Origin: Rhabdornis inornatus | Lineage: Eukaryota > Chordata > Aves > Passeriformes > Rhabdornithidae | Length of the DNA: 64,000 bases | Direction: 5' to 3' | NCBI GenBank assembly: GCA_013397075.1 | Contig: VWZS01000327.1 | Span: 1 to 64,000 of the forward strand | Part shown: piece after piece, positions 10,794-24,945 of the stretch | Position numbering within the stretch: the first letter of the stretch is position 1 | How the letters are laid out: each line of letters begins with the position of its first letter | Notes under the pieces: generated by a model | Database searches by the model: none | What the model saw: only the letters and a program-made list of their open reading frames with translations | Told to the model about the DNA's origin: nothing | Made by a program: the position numbers and the translations under genes

Positions 10794-13700
10794 GGAGAGA
10801 GGGTCAGAGCTCCTCACTGAACAGAAAGGAAATAACATCTCACAACTGTTACTTTTCTTTAACAGAAAAGTACTTTATTATCTAGAATTAGGATTATTTT
10901 GCAGCTATTGCAGCACCCTTCCTATGCTATGAGCTTTATGCAAAACTCAAGAGTCCTATTGAGATATATTCCATGCACAGCTGAGACAGAATGTACACAA
11001 ATTCATCCTCTATACAAAAGTTCTCACCTGAAATCTAAACTCCTAGAAATACACCTGGCTCCCATTAAAATTTCCTTTTACAGTCTATTTGCATCCTATC
11101 ATTCTACTTTTTGTATCTACGCTGATAAAAAAGGCTGATTTTTATAGTTACATGTTTCTTCCTGATTTACTTGAATGCTGTTTTGAAGCAGAAATATTAC
11201 ACTAATGTAGAAACGTTAGAAATCTAGTTGCCCCTTGATTATCTCTACATTTTTGCTGACACTATTTATTTTAGGAATTCTATTAAATATCAGTTTTAAG
11301 TAATCTGAGGCACATTTATAAACATTTTAATTACTAGAAATTATTTTTATACAGCCTTATTATTAAAAGTATACAAATTACTGTTCTAGCTAAATTATTC
11401 ACTCAGAATTAGTTTCACAGTTTATCCTATATTTTACTTGTTTTCACGATGATACTTTCATTAACTTTATTCTACATTTCCTTTTAAAGGGATACGGTAT
11501 TTACCAAATCTGCTGGGAAAAGAGGCTACTTCAGTTGTTGGCAATTAAGCACATTGCAACATTATTACGTTTATAAAGGGCATCTCCAGCAGAGATAGTA
11601 TTTCTCATAGTCACTCGGGTTACTTTTTTTGCATCCCCTGTTGACTTAAAATAGGAAGCCATTCACTTCACACCTGTAGTTTTAGAAACGCCCAAAATAA
11701 CTAAGGTAGTGTGATAAACGTTTTTATCCTCACTATGAAAGGAAAAATTACTTTTTCATTGGACAGTTACACACATAGCCAAAATAAAGACATGCTAAAT
11801 AATAGGTCAGACTGTCTCAGCTCTGAAATGTAACACCTCCTGACATTGCAGTATCATGATTAGAATGAGTTCATTCCACATTGTTTACAACATTCATGAG
11901 CATTTTCAATTATTAAGTAGGCCCTATCTTTTTACTTCTGTGACAGGAGTGTTCCTATCTTGATAATTTTCCTTTTCTAACAAACAGGAAACAAATGTGA
12001 GCAATGCTGGGAAAGCGAGCATAAGCAAGTCTTGGTTGTGCTCAACACATGGTTGTCTCAACTTCACCCAAGCAAACTACACCAACATGTTCGATGCTGA
12101 ATAATCACCACCAGACATAGTGTTTGCAATTATTTCTGATACATCTTGGTTTTGACTGTGTCAGTATTCTTACTGAAAAAGTAGCAGCAGTGAAGCCACA
12201 TTGCTAGCAGCACTCTAGGGGGAGAGCCTCTTGAAACAGTTTGCCAATTCTCAGAAGATTTATTTTCCATACTGCTCATATTTTTAAAGTAACAGAAAGT
12301 AAGTCCAAAACACAAATAGCTTTCATCATGCTAACATATTTTTTTAATGAGGAAGGAGCTCAGAGACAGATGTTCTCACCTGCAGCAAGGTCTTTCTCTA
12401 AGTGTGTGAACAAGGTGTGCAATGATTTTCCCCATACTAATTGTATCTAAATCCATGCCTCCATACCTCCCCTTTACTGAAAAAGTGCACTGAACTCAAA
12501 CTTCACTTCTCAGAAGTAAAGTATGTCAATATAGGTTGCAGCAGTATTTCTCCATTTAATATTAGAAGTGTTTGATAAAAAGTATTTGGCAAAAGAAAGG
12601 AAATTTGTGCGTCAAAAACTGTATAAATAATACTTAATCTAATACTATTTCTGACAGATAATGCATGAGTTTTCCAAATAAGTGCAGTTGTACAAAACGA
12701 CCCCAACTAATCAGTGTCAGAGAAGATCAGAATTTAATCCTATATTGAAATACCTTAACCTCTTAATTAAAGCCTATTAATTACCCATTAAGAGCTCAGA
12801 GTTACTGGGCATACATGAGGGTTGTAAGAGAATGAAGTCAGGTCACCAGCTGGCCTGCTGCCCATAACTGCACAGAGTGAAGGAAGCAGCAGCAGCGGGC
12901 CCTGGGAGCTACCAGAGGGAGAAGGGACACTGACAGCTCTGTGAATATCTGCTTTCCTACAAAGCTTGAACAGTGTTGTAAATATAAACAGATTTGTTTC
13001 ACATTTGTTTTAGCACCATTGCACGTAAACAAGGATAAGTCTTAGTTCTGCTAAGCACTTATTCTCCTGCATCGTAGTTCTTACGTTCATGTATTGTGTA
13101 TTTTTGCATTATTGATCAGGGCACATAGATTACTATATTGTTATGCTATCATGCAAACTGCTGAGAAGCCTTTTTTCTTTTTTTTCCTCTTTTTTTAAAT
13201 AATAAGATCTGCAGGCCTAATCCCTGAGTGTGTAAAATGCAAATCAAACTTGGTAGACTCTGGCAGAAGGAAAGCCTTATTTTATAATGTGGTTTTCCTT
13301 TTGCTCTTTCTCACAGAGGTACCCTCAACTGCCATGACATTGTAAAAAAAACTATCCTAATTGGAGACATTGCAGAACATGGTCAATTCCACCTGTACAA
13401 AATAAATCATGTTCAAAATAAACAGCCATTCTTATTTTGTATGTCTTTTGTATCTAGGACTGAACAGATATCACTAATCAAAGATGACACAATATCAATA
13501 CTGATATATTTCCAATTTTTTCTGTTATTGTGACTAAGCTGCTACAACAGGATCTTTGTAACAGTTAGTTTCCAACATTGGAAGCAAGAGCTTTCTTTAA
13601 ATATGGACACCCCTAGAAGCAGTTTATTATATCTACATCTTACTTTCATCTTCCTCTGGCCTCTAAAGGTAGAATCAAAAGAGAGGCAAAGGCATGGCTG

Positions 13701-16700
13701 TGATATCACAGCCAATACCTGAACAAATCACTAGAGGAGATGAAGTTGTGACCCAAGGATAACCACAGCTTGTCAATGTCACATGTCTAAGCAAAGAAAG
13801 AATACTCATTTAGTGTACATAGGTAATTAATCTTGTAACAGCTAGGATACGGAAAATGTTTATAATGGAGACCCAAATCCAATACCTAATCTTTTAAACA
13901 ATAGTTTCCCATCAGAACACATAGCATAATATTTTCTTAAGAAATTCAATATAGATGCTGTAAAGAGAAGAATGCAGCAACATCACTAGATATGATGAAA
14001 TATGACTACAGTATGCTTGCTACTTTAAATTCTCATTTAATCTTGAAACAGACAACACGCTGCTGTTTCTGAAGTTATCTATTAATGAGATTTCTGTCAT
14101 ACAAGTATTAGTGGTTTTCACCCTGTTGGTGAACACTGCACAAGAAAAAAATAAAACTTGTTTAGGTCTTAGGCACAAGACTCGGAGAAGAGGGTGTCCA
14201 CCACTGTTCCAAAACTGTTCTCTGACATAGTCTGCATACATGGATAAAGTACACCTGAGATTAGAGGCCTGCTGAGATTTTGTCCTGCTGACAAAATTAA
14301 AGTTCATGTAGCTTAATAGCCTCACACTGAAACAAGAAAATCCATTTCCTACAATAAACCTATTCTTGCTAATCAACTGTTGAAACAGAACATATAAATG
14401 GATGCAAAACTTCCTAAAGGATGAGAAAAAGGTAACATGTAGAAAGAATAACTTGAGTTAATACCTAGACAAACTTTCAAATTTTGGAGTAATTGAATCA
14501 TGTTAGTGACAAATCCAGATAGGCCTCAGAAAAAAAATGGATTTTGGTTTCTGTGACAGTGCCTTTTTTTGCTCTGTGAGAATCTTCACCATCTGTTAAT
14601 GTTATTCATAGATGAGACTTTGTACCCAGTAGTATTCCTCCTCACCCCAGGCTTCTGATCAACTCGCTCTGGCACCATCTGTCTGTGTATGTTCTGAGTC
14701 CAAGATACTCCAGGAGCCTCATCACTATGACTTTACTTCAACTTTTTCTCTATACAGAACATAATCAGAAAAGCATCTTTTGGAAGAGATAAGTAAATTT
14801 CCTACTTTTTTTCAATCAATATTACTTCTACTACCATCACAGAAAGCACACGAGTGCACAAGTAAAAGCAAATGGGAATGATATTGAAAAAGTAAAAATG
14901 TACAATCATCTGCAAACAAGAAGAGCTGACAGAGGGTTTGATGATATAAATATTTTGTAGACTGGCGTCCTTTTGGAGCATACCTGAACATTCTGACTTT
15001 CTGTTCAATTGCCCTCAAATCTCTAAAACCAGAACTAGAGTGAATACTACCACCACATAAGAAAAATCTTCTCCTAGTGATAAAAGACAATTGTCTCATC
15101 TAGTATGTCTTCTGTAAGCAAACATGGCAGAGCTTCACGTCCTGTAGTCAGCCTTTCTAAATCAGTCTAATCCTCTTCTGCCTTAAAGAAGGAAGAGTAG
15201 ACACTTCTTTCCTCTAGCCTTGCTGTCCCCCAACAACTCTTCAATTAAGGAATGAACGTTTAATTATATTTTTATATAATTAATTGAGAAAATACTACAA
15301 CTACTCCTTATCAAAGGAATAAAACAAGACAACAGTGATAATAACAATTTACTGATCTTCACTCTGAAAATTTTATCACAACCAACTGCTGCAAACACAT
15401 CAAAATAAAAGTACACAGGTGAGAGAATAAACTCTCCCAAAGACAAACACAGCATTAACTCATAGCTATAAACTAAACATAAATGTTGTTGAAAGAAGTC
15501 GGGAATTTAAAAGCATGTAACCAACATTACTGATCTTTCGTCTGAAAAGCTCTGCAGCTGGGAAGCCTAATTGTATTTTCAGCAAGCCTAATAGTGTTTC
15601 CTGACTCCAGGGGACAGGAATTCCCCAGATGCTGTTGACTGACAGTCCTGGTTCTGCTTTCAACCTGCAAGTAAGCAAAAATACTCACTATGGGGAAAAG
15701 TGTGAAAACAATCACTGTTTCCACTGGTATCCTTAGCAGCTGGAAGTGCCTGTGTTAGCATTCAGCAGTACCCAAAGCTGGGTCATTTGTAGAAGTCATT
15801 CCAGAGGTACAAACTACTCTCAGTACCTGCATTCAGTAGCAAACCTTAAGATGCATGGCTTAGACCACACAGGTAGCCTTTGTGAAGTACCAAACATTTT
15901 CAGTACAAAGAAACTCAGAGTTAGAAGGTATTCACCAGATCCACTTCTAGAGTTACTGGCATTAACTGTTCCAGAACTTTGGTTCTGAAATTTGGTATTG
16001 GTTTGTGAACCTAGCTGTTGATTTTCCGAGAATTCAATCCAACATCTTGAGTGTATTTTTGCAGTTATGGTGTTACAATTGATTCAGTCATGATTACTGA
16101 ATCTCTCCTCTTTCCTAAATATTTATACAGCATTTTTTATTAGGCTCTTATATTGGTAGCTGTATCTGTGGTACAAAATAAAAATATTTTAAATTTTTTT
16201 ATATCAAATTACTTTTCATTAAAACTACTCTTCGATAGCCTTTTTTATTGACCAATCACTACTGATTTAAGAAGCCTAATGTATTTGACACAAACAGTTA
16301 AAAGTCATCAGTAAAGCTACTTTGATTGTTTCAGAAAATGTTATTTTTACTGCTAGATAAACTTTTATACATTTGACTTCAAATTCTTCATCAACTCTCT
16401 TCCCAATTAATCCAATAACTAAAAAACTTCTAGTTATTTCCAGAAATTTTTCGATCACTCAGTAGCATATACAGCAGAAGAAATAAAGGTACCTTTCCTT
16501 CATGTTTTCTTACTAGCAGTTTATATGGAAAAAAACCAAAACAAAACAAATCAGGGATTACTGTGGGATAAAGATACTGCTCTCGAAAAACTCTACAAGT
16601 TAGCACCTTTACATTAGTTATAGCCTTACTAATGTGTGATACTCAATAACCTCAATATCCTGGGTGGTTATTCCTCTTTGGTAAAATCCATGCTGAGTTT

Positions 16701-19700
16701 TTTCAGGTAAAATGTTGAAAGAATGAAACAGATAGAAGGAAGGTGATAAGGAGAAATTTATCAAGGAGAGATACTAAAGGACTGTTTTGATCTACAGTCT
16801 CATGCAAAAGGTTTAGAGAATCATCCCTGAAGAAAGTAGCTCTTAGCTATAGTACCAGGTGACCTAATTACAAGCATTGAACACACCAGAAAGCTCAAGT
16901 CAGCAGTTTCAATGTAAAAACAGAAGCTGTAATGCTAAAACAAGCCCGAGTCAACCGTAATTATTTTTTCCAAGTGATGAAAACAGACACTCAACTCTGC
17001 TGTCTTGTGTGAGTGCATCCTGAACATACTCTACATTTACAGTACTACGAGGGTGGCTGCATGACTCACACAAGTATGGCTTCAGGGAAGAGAGAGATCA
17101 GTTCCACTAAAGTCTAACTAATTCCAACATCCTTTGATTTTATGATTCTGACTGCTAAGCTTATTACTTCCTCTTGGAAAACTCAACCAAAAAGAAGAAC
17201 ACTAACCTATAAGTATTTATTTTGGCATATTTTTAAACTAGATTATACAGAAAACTATAATGTGTTGATCTATTCTTCAAATCCAGTAGTATTAACTTAA
17301 ATTTAAAATGTTCAGAGTACACAAAATACTGACAAAAATAACAAATATCCATGGTGAGGGAGACTGTAACAGAGTGGAGCACCCCAGAGAGCCAAAATAA
17401 AATACATTGGGAACTTGCCAAAGAGATAAGAAAATCTTTAAACTAGAAAAACAGAAGTCTTGAGTTTGAAGAAGATAGTCTGTGGAAAAAAATTTTGTGT
17501 TATTAAAAGGAATTGTCCCAACTAACTGGAGCTAAGAAATCATACACACCAAGCACAGCCTGGCTGTACATTCTGGTCTTCTCTGTTAGGTTTCAGACTA
17601 CAATTCTGTCTATGCAGGAAGGCACTATAATTCCTGAATTCCCAAGCTTCCCTTCAGTTTCAAGCACCCTAACTACTGTTCTATAGCCTAAAGTTTTTGT
17701 GCTGGGTTAATATTCCTAATGGGAATATTAATTCAAAATGAAAAATTATCAGAGGGCAAATAATGACATAAAGCATACCATGCAAAGTGATTCAGATAAT
17801 ATAAACTCCATGGAAATTCAGACTTTGGTATTTGTTATGTTCACAATGAGAATCATGAACTTGACCAAAATTCATCAGTGTAATATCACACATGTATTTT
17901 TTATTTCCTATCCAATTATGAGAAGACAATTGTTCCCTGCTTGAAGAGAAAGGCGAATGTATTTTAAAAGCTGATAAAATTTTCCATCAATCTAACAAAA
18001 CATAGAACCAGAAGATATTCTCTTTTCTTTTGCTTAGTCTCTGGCAAGTCACCTCCATGAATGTGACTGAGATTATTTTATCAAAATAGAAACTCTACAT
18101 GAAAGCTAAGAATATGTTGCTTATTGCAATATTTCCTTGGTTAAAAGAAAAAAAGTTATTAAAAAGTTCCACAGACTTGAATTTCCCTCAAATTGACATA
18201 AATAAAAACTTATGTACCGTGAATGGTTGAAAATTTATATATAACCATAAAAAAATCTCTGTATATTTTAGTAGCTGTGGGTACACTGAATAGTCATTTC
18301 TAATTTTTTAAACAAAAAAAGTGTTTTCTACAATGTAGATCTATATTTTTCAAGAATTAATAATTATCTGCATTTTTTTCATATTTTCACCATGGTTTAG
18401 TCAGAGTGCCTTAGCAATAAAAGCCACTCCTCTGCCAGTTTGGTCCCTGGCAAACTAGAAAAAAAATGGTTCAGATTTCATTTAGCAAGTCAAAATCATC
18501 TTATTCTTGGAACTAGTACTATTGCATGTAAAATAGGGTTCACATCACTTCCACTCACAGAATATAACATGCCCAGTCATTTTAAGGAAAATTACATTAA
18601 ATTATCATTAATAATGTACAGCCAGTAGAGTGCAGCAGCTGGGGTCTGATCTTCTCTAGAGGTTTTGACCTTCTTAATCACAAGACTTGATAAATCATAT
18701 CAATTGATACATGATTTTTATCCTTAATCCTTCACAGAATGGAATGCACAATTCTTCTTTGGAAAATAAAAATTAAAGCATTCATTAGGGTTACAGTTAA
18801 TGGCAAAATGAGTGTATAGCCTCTATGTTTTGCAAGAACACCTTTTGCCTCTGTCCTAAATGTTGCATTGGAAACTGAGGTCTCTGATTCAGCTGCAGGC
18901 TTATTATGGTTTCCTCTTATTATAAGAGTATCACTTCTGTCTTGTTTAAGTTAAGCTTAAGCCAGCATTTTCTAAATCTATTTGCTTATCTCATTCAGAC
19001 AACCTGTCATCCCTCTAGGGGTACTGTCTATTTCTTTTTGAAAGCAGTTCAAATCAGGATGTTGTCAGCATATTAGTAGTGCCACAGCCTGTGACATTCA
19101 CAAACCCAGAAAAATTGCAAAAATTAGAGTGAAAATACTTCCCACAAAGCTTTTAGGAGCTGTTCTATGTTAATGTATTGCAGTCTGTATTGTCTAGTAA
19201 GCATCACCTTACACCTCCACGCATACACATGTGGAAACACTCTCTTCTTCAATCATATAATGTTTTACTACTTCTGTTGCATAACACAATATCTGGAGAT
19301 TTTAGTACTCAGAATAGGTCAGATATAGCTCCAATTCAGCCCTACCTTATAAGAGCGTGGATATTTTCTCTATTATTCTTTTATCCAATTTATTATTTGA
19401 GTAAAGTATATAAACACAGATTATGTCACTTTGGAGGACTTCTTTCACCTTTTCCTTGCCCATAATGCTAACTGCTGACCAGCTAAGTATTTCTGGTTAT
19501 ATTCTTTCTGTATGCAAGGCTGTTTTATAATCCTAGATCCTCAAGGAATTCTTCATTATACCACTTGGTTTTTGATTGAAGTTTAGTTCTATCTTTCACA
19601 AATAGACAATAGGTTTCTTACATTTTCCCTGTTCTCTTTGCAAGTCCTTATTAATAAAGTTTCTTAATAAACTTGATTATTTTATCAAAAAGGCAGAACC

Positions 19701-19878
19701 GATTCTTTTTTAATTAATCATATTCTGTGGTTCTGCTGAATTACAAATCCATGCATGTTTTAGGATTAAAACAGATCAGTTGGGTCACAATTAAGAAATA
19801 TATTTCTTATGATCACTATATTTACCTGTTCCAAACACGTTTATTGTTTCTGCTGATAAAACTGAGTTCCACTATATT
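10794..19878. other. Unique AT-rich intron
   Basis: About 9 kb without a confidently recognised element. A motif near 16665-16700 (AAATCCATGCTGAG) and a stretch near 18880-19100 hint at very old interspersed repeats but are too weak to call. The longest open frame (118 codons on the minus strand at 14020-14376) has no family signature. Confidence 0.4.
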
Positions 19879-20085
19879 CATAGAATCATTAAGGTTGGAA
19901 AAACCTCCAATATGGAGCCCAACCTTTGACTGAACACCACCGTGCCAACTAAACCACTGCACTAGGTGCCACATCCAGTCATTCCTTGAACACTTCCAGG
20001 GATGATGAGTCCTTCTCTTCCCTAGGCAGCTTGTTTCAATGCTTAACAAGCCATTTCTTCACTGAAAGGGTTTCTTAACCTCATT
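19879..20085 (-). mobile_element. CR1 LINE 3' end fragment
   Basis: The plus strand begins with CATAGAATCATTAAGGTTGG, the complement of the CR1 3' terminus. It continues through AACTAAACCACTGCACTAGG, GTGCCACATCCAG and CTTCCAGGGATGATGAG to the region just above the 3' UTR. It is a short 5'-truncated copy of about 200 bp, in RIMS2 sense orientation. Confidence 0.87.
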
Positions 20086-22400
20086 AACATTATGAACAAT
20101 CCAACTGATAAATAAGTTTTTCTCACATTAAATATTTTGACACAAAAGGTCCAGGGCAATCATACCATCAGGCAACTATCATGTCATGTTGCAAATGGTA
20201 AATTTAATAATCTCAGTAAGAGATGTAGTAAGTCATCAGAATCAAACAACAGAAGTTGTTTTGGTACCTCGTATTTACTGTATTAGAGAGATAAAAACAG
20301 CTTCATAATTAAGAAGACGTATTTTGTGGATTTCTATTTTACTTTGAAATAGCTACAATCTCCCTGTACTTTTTTTTTATATATTGCAAATTATAATTTT
20401 ATTTTTAACTCATTTACTCTGTTTTCTATCTTACTGTCCAAGAAAACAAACACACTAGAATTTTATACTTCTCTTGACTCCAATGTCACAAGCATATTGG
20501 CTGCAGAGACCTATTTTTATCTTTCCAGAAATTATTCTTTCAAGTGGAGTGTGTTGTTTTCAACAAGTTCTATTAAAAACCACTCTGAGCAGGAACTACA
20601 CTGACTGCAAATAAACCCACTGAATATATATTTATAGTGTTAATTGTATTAAATAATTGTTGATGTGGGCTTGCTATCACATGTCCACTAGATAATTTGA
20701 AGACATTCAAAACTACCTAGTGGTTGGCAGATATTATGCAGTAAATTTAGAATTCGAAGTTAATGGTCCATTGATTTATGCTAAGTATTTGAGAAATGTC
20801 AATCTATTTTAACCAGAATTCATTAGAAATTCTTATAAACAGATAATTTTACTGTTTTGCTGGTGTGGTCTACCACAATAGAAAAATTAATTTAATTTAC
20901 AGAAAAACATGCAGAAAAAGGTTTTACTGGGTATCATGTTATAGTAATTTTCAGTCCTCATTTCTTTGTAGTGACAACATGACTTCCAGAAGAAACATAA
21001 ATATCTATTTATTGAAAAGCCATTTTAGCAGAAAAAATTGGCCATGTTGTATTAAGCAATGTACATTTTTTAACTTTCTCCTAGAATTAGTCCTAGCATT
21101 AGTCTAGTGAAAGTACAAAAAGGCAATGAAAAATGTATTTATTTTGAAATTATTTAGCTACAAAAAGCATTATGTTTAATGACTTTTGATGCTGACTATT
21201 TTGTCTACTGTTCATTAATAATGTGCTCATAACTACCAAAGGAAGAGAGGCTCAATTTCTACTCTCAAATTCAATGATGGACCTCTAAGAGTTCTTAGCA
21301 AGCAACCAAATTTCCAGCCTAAAAACAAACAAAAATGTTTATGGGTAAAGGGAAAAAAACCCCACCATCTTTTCAGTATTTGGATATCTTTAAGCAGCAT
21401 ACGTTAGAAACTTTCCTAGATCACTGCTTAAAAACACAGACCTCTCATATTTTGCATACTGTGACGCTGATCACTGTTAACTAAAAAAGATTTAATCAGG
21501 CTTTTAAAAGGAGATAAGACAACAATGATGACCAGAAGCAGATCCTATCATAAAAGGAAAAACACTGACACTGCAGCTTAAAGGGATAACCATATGAAAT
21601 ATAACAGACTGCATGGAACATAATAGAAATGTTTGAAGTTATACATATCATAGATAAATTATATAACACAAGACTAGCACTTTCCATTTAAATATCAGGA
21701 AGTAGTTTTAAAGTGAACAAAAGGTGACAGTTTCTCTATACAGATAATTAAATTGTAGAATTCATTTTCACCGAGTTTGGAAACCAAGAATATAAGTAGG
21801 TTTAAAACAAGGCTGCAAGTAAGTATGGCAAACACATTCATTATTGCCAGGGAGTAAATCCAGCAGTATGCACGCAGCCACTGCCTCAGGAAGTCATTAA
21901 AATACCTGTATCAGAACCATTCTATGCACACCCTTCTCCTTATGTGTGTTCTCAGGTATTCATTGCTGAACACTGCCAATATACAATATTACAATAGCAG
22001 ACTCTAGTGCCTTCTAGCATGGGGATTCCTTTATTGTGATTGGAGATTAACACCATTCCATAACATTCCATGATTCATGCAGAAGAAAGATATAAACCCC
22101 AAGTCAAACCCTTAGGCACAAGACCACCACATCTTAATGAGGAACAACCTCAATACACTTTTTGCAGAATATATACCTTATAAATCTGAAGAAATAAAAT
22201 TTGGTAGGCTGATTGTTAAGCATCAAAAACAGTTGCTTCAGGGGGCAGCTAAGAATTTCTACTCTGTAAGAATTAAAATATAGAAATATATGAAACACTG
22301 TTAATAAAACTCATGATGAAGTACACATATCTGGAGATAGAAGTATTCTTCATTAAGACAAGATATGCAAGACCACTCTAAATATCAGAATGATCACAGA
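20086..22400. other. Unique AT-rich intron
   Basis: No recognised repeat or gene. Overlapping short open frames only. Confidence 0.4.
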
Positions 22401-23801
22401 AACTGGGAGAGGTGCCTAACGTCTATAGGAAAGAAAATGTCACTTCCATCTTGAAGAAATATAAGGATCTACAGAGCCACAGGCTGGTCAGACTCACCTT
22501 GATTACTGGGAAAGTGATGGTACAACTAATCCTGGGAACTATCTCTAGGAACATGAAATACAAAGAAGAGATCAGGAGTCAGCAGGCGTTTACCAAGGGG
22601 AAGTCATGTAATCAGTGTAATGACCGACAATGAAATGACTGCATGCAGGGAGAGCAGTGAATATTGTTTATCTTGTCTCCAGTAAGGCTTTTCCCATGGT
22701 GTCCCATAACATCCTCATAGAGAAGCTGATAAAGTATAGACTGGATGAGCAGACCTTGAAGTAGACTGAGAACGGCCTCAATGGCTGGGCCCAGAGCAGG
22801 GAGATCAGTGACAAAGTCTAGTTGGAGGCCAGTTCCTAGAGGTTTGTCCCGGGGTCAGTATTGAGTCCAGTCCTGTTCAATACCTTACTGACGTAGATGA
22901 TGGGGCAGTGGGTACCTTCAGCATTTTTTTGTGTATGGCATCAAAGTGGGAGGAGTGGCTGATATGCCAGAAGGTCATGTTGCAATCCAGAGGGACCTTA
23001 ACAGGCTGGAGAGAAGGCTGATCAGAATCTCACAATGTTTAACCAGGCCAAGTGCAAAGTCCTGCACCTGGGGAGGAACCACATGCACCAGTGCAGACTG
23101 AGAACTGCCCAGCTGGAGAGCAGCTCCGCAGAAAAGGACTTGGAAGTCCTGGTGCACACCAGTTTGAACATGGGCCAGCATGCCTTGAGGAAAAGGAAGC
23201 AAATGGCATTCTGGGCTGTATTAGGCAAAAACATTGCTACGAGGCAGAAGGAGGTGACCCTACCCTTTATTCAGCACTGGTGAAGCAACACCTCGAGTTC
23301 TGTGTCCAGTTCCAGCCACCCCAGTTAAAGAGAAACATGGACATACTTCAGACAGTCCAGCAAAAGGCCAAAAAGATAGGGACTGAAGCATCCTGTACAT
23401 GAGGACAGACAGAGCTTGAACATTTTAGCCTGGAGAAGAAAAAGTTCAGGGAGGAGATCTTACCAATAAATACAAATACCTGAAGGAAGGGTTCAAAGAA
23501 ACTGGATCCAGGCTCTTTTCAGCAGTGTCCAATGAGAGGATCAGAGGCAATAGGCACAAACTGAAGCACAGGAAGCTCACTCTGAGCAGAGAGATACACT
23601 TTTCGTTCTAGCAGTGACCAAACACTAGCACATGTATCTCTTGCCCAGAGATTTTCTAGAGTCTCCATCCCTGGATATATTCAAAATCCAGCTGTACATA
23701 GTTGTGAACAATGGCCCTAGGTGACCCAGTATGAGAAGGAGGGCTGGGCAAGATGGCCTCCAGAAGTCTCTTCCAACCCCAACCACTCTGTGATTTTGTG
23801 G
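22401..23801 (+). mobile_element. CR1 LINE, 1.4 kb, 5'-truncated with decayed reverse transcriptase and intact 3' end
   Basis: This is the longest CR1 of the window. Translated pieces in different frames keep the order of the CR1 ORF2 product. GKVMVQLILGTISRN and FTKGKSCN (22.4-22.6 kb) are followed by a region matching the DTVPHN block near 22700. Then come NQAKCKVLHLGRNHMHQ (23.04 kb) and SSAEKDLEVLVHTSL, followed by the LEFCVQ region. The 3' end carries TGACCCAGTATGAGAAGGAG and closes with CTCTGTGATTTTGTGG, a CR1-type 3' terminus. The segment expected to encode the F/YADD catalytic motif (about 22915-22945) reads GCATTTTTTTGTGTATGGC and has lost the Asp-Asp codons. Frameshifts and stops make it dead. 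CR1 is a non-LTR retrotransposon. It is antisense to RIMS2. Confidence 0.92.
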
Positions 23802-24310
23802 TACAGAACTCATGTTCAAGAGCATCAGACTAATCCTACCCCTGCCCATAAGGGCACAAAGTCAATGGTTCTACAAAAATACCTTCTCCAGAGCAGAAGT
23901 GAAATCTGTAACATGATACCTTGTTTTCAGACACTACTAACTCCTATTCTGCTATTGCTCACCACTTTTTGTCCTCTCCAGATTCACTGTAAATAAGCTT
24001 TTTCATCAGCAAAGGTGGACAATCAGATATATCTTGAAATTAGACTCTGATACTGACAGTGATTTCAAGTGGAAAATGTCCTAACATATATGAATAGTGG
24101 TAAAAATTTCTACAGACATTTAATCTCCTTCCCAGTGTCCCACAGCATTCCCTGGTACAATTCTTTGCAAGCCATTAATGTCAGAAAAATAAAATTTAAG
24201 AGTTGCACCATTAGTATTTCCGTTTAATTTTCTCCCTGAAAGTTTACAATAATCACAAAAATAAATCCTGATAATTAATACTTTAATGAAATTATCACAA
24301 ATAAGCAGTG
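23802..24310. other. Intronic gap, no feature seen
   Basis: Unique sequence between two CR1 copies. Nothing recognised. Confidence 0.4.
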
Positions 24311-24945
24311 CTGGAAGATACTTTCGAAAGTCACTTAGTCCATTCTCTTGTTACAGCACAGGACCAGCTAGACTTGTGTCTCTTCAAACAGACATTTGCC
24401 AAACCTTCTCAAGATTTTCACAGCTTCCACTCAAGTCCTAAACAAATTATGCAAGCATTTTAAGCTTTCTTTCTATTAAAAGGCCCTCCCCGCCAAGCTC
24501 AGTCCTCCCTAATGCAACTTAAGTGTACTCCTTTTCAGATTCACCATGAGATGAACATGGAAAAGTGATAATTTCCTTCCATTTTTCAACAACATTCTAT
24601 ATAATTTAAAGGCTTGTCCATCTCCTTCATTCTCTGGTATTTTCTCTTCAGATGGCTGAATTAACTCGTGGTTGATTCTTTCCTAACACATATCATGTTT
24701 TTTAGACACCTAATTATTCATTCCTATTACTCTCCACTGAATTACAACTGCTCCACATAACTTTTGAAGGGTATGCCATTCCAGGTGAGATTTTACCAAA
24801 GCCTAACACTGTGGCAATTTCTTGAAAGTGCTTCCTGGCTAGTGTCTGTACATTCCTGTATGACATTAATCTCTTTCAGAATACTGGCTACAGCTCAACT
24901 TACAGACTCTTAGGGCTCCCTGATTCTCTGCCAAAGAATATTTCC
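24311..24945 (-). mobile_element. Ancient CR1 LINE fragment
   Basis: On the plus strand, diverged reverse-complement CR1 landmarks occur in order: CTGGAAGATACTTTCGAAAG with TCACTTAGTCCATTC (3' end), CATCTCCTTCATTCTCTGGT with TTTTCTCTTCAGATGGCTGA, then GCCATTCCAGGTGAGATTTT and ATGACATTAATCTCTTTCAG (end of ORF2). High divergence suggests an old family. The right boundary is uncertain. It is in RIMS2 sense. Confidence 0.6.

Noticed and set aside
16650..16760. Possible ancient CR1-like motif (AAATCCATGCTGAG)
   Set aside because: A single short motif without the neighbouring blocks; not enough for a call.
18880..19100. Stretch reminiscent of a very old interspersed repeat
   Set aside because: No family landmark I can name.
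23035..23402. Open frames with CKVLHLGR and SSAEKDL motifs
   Set aside because: Not a host gene: they are fragments of CR1 ORF2 in a dead, frameshifted copy.
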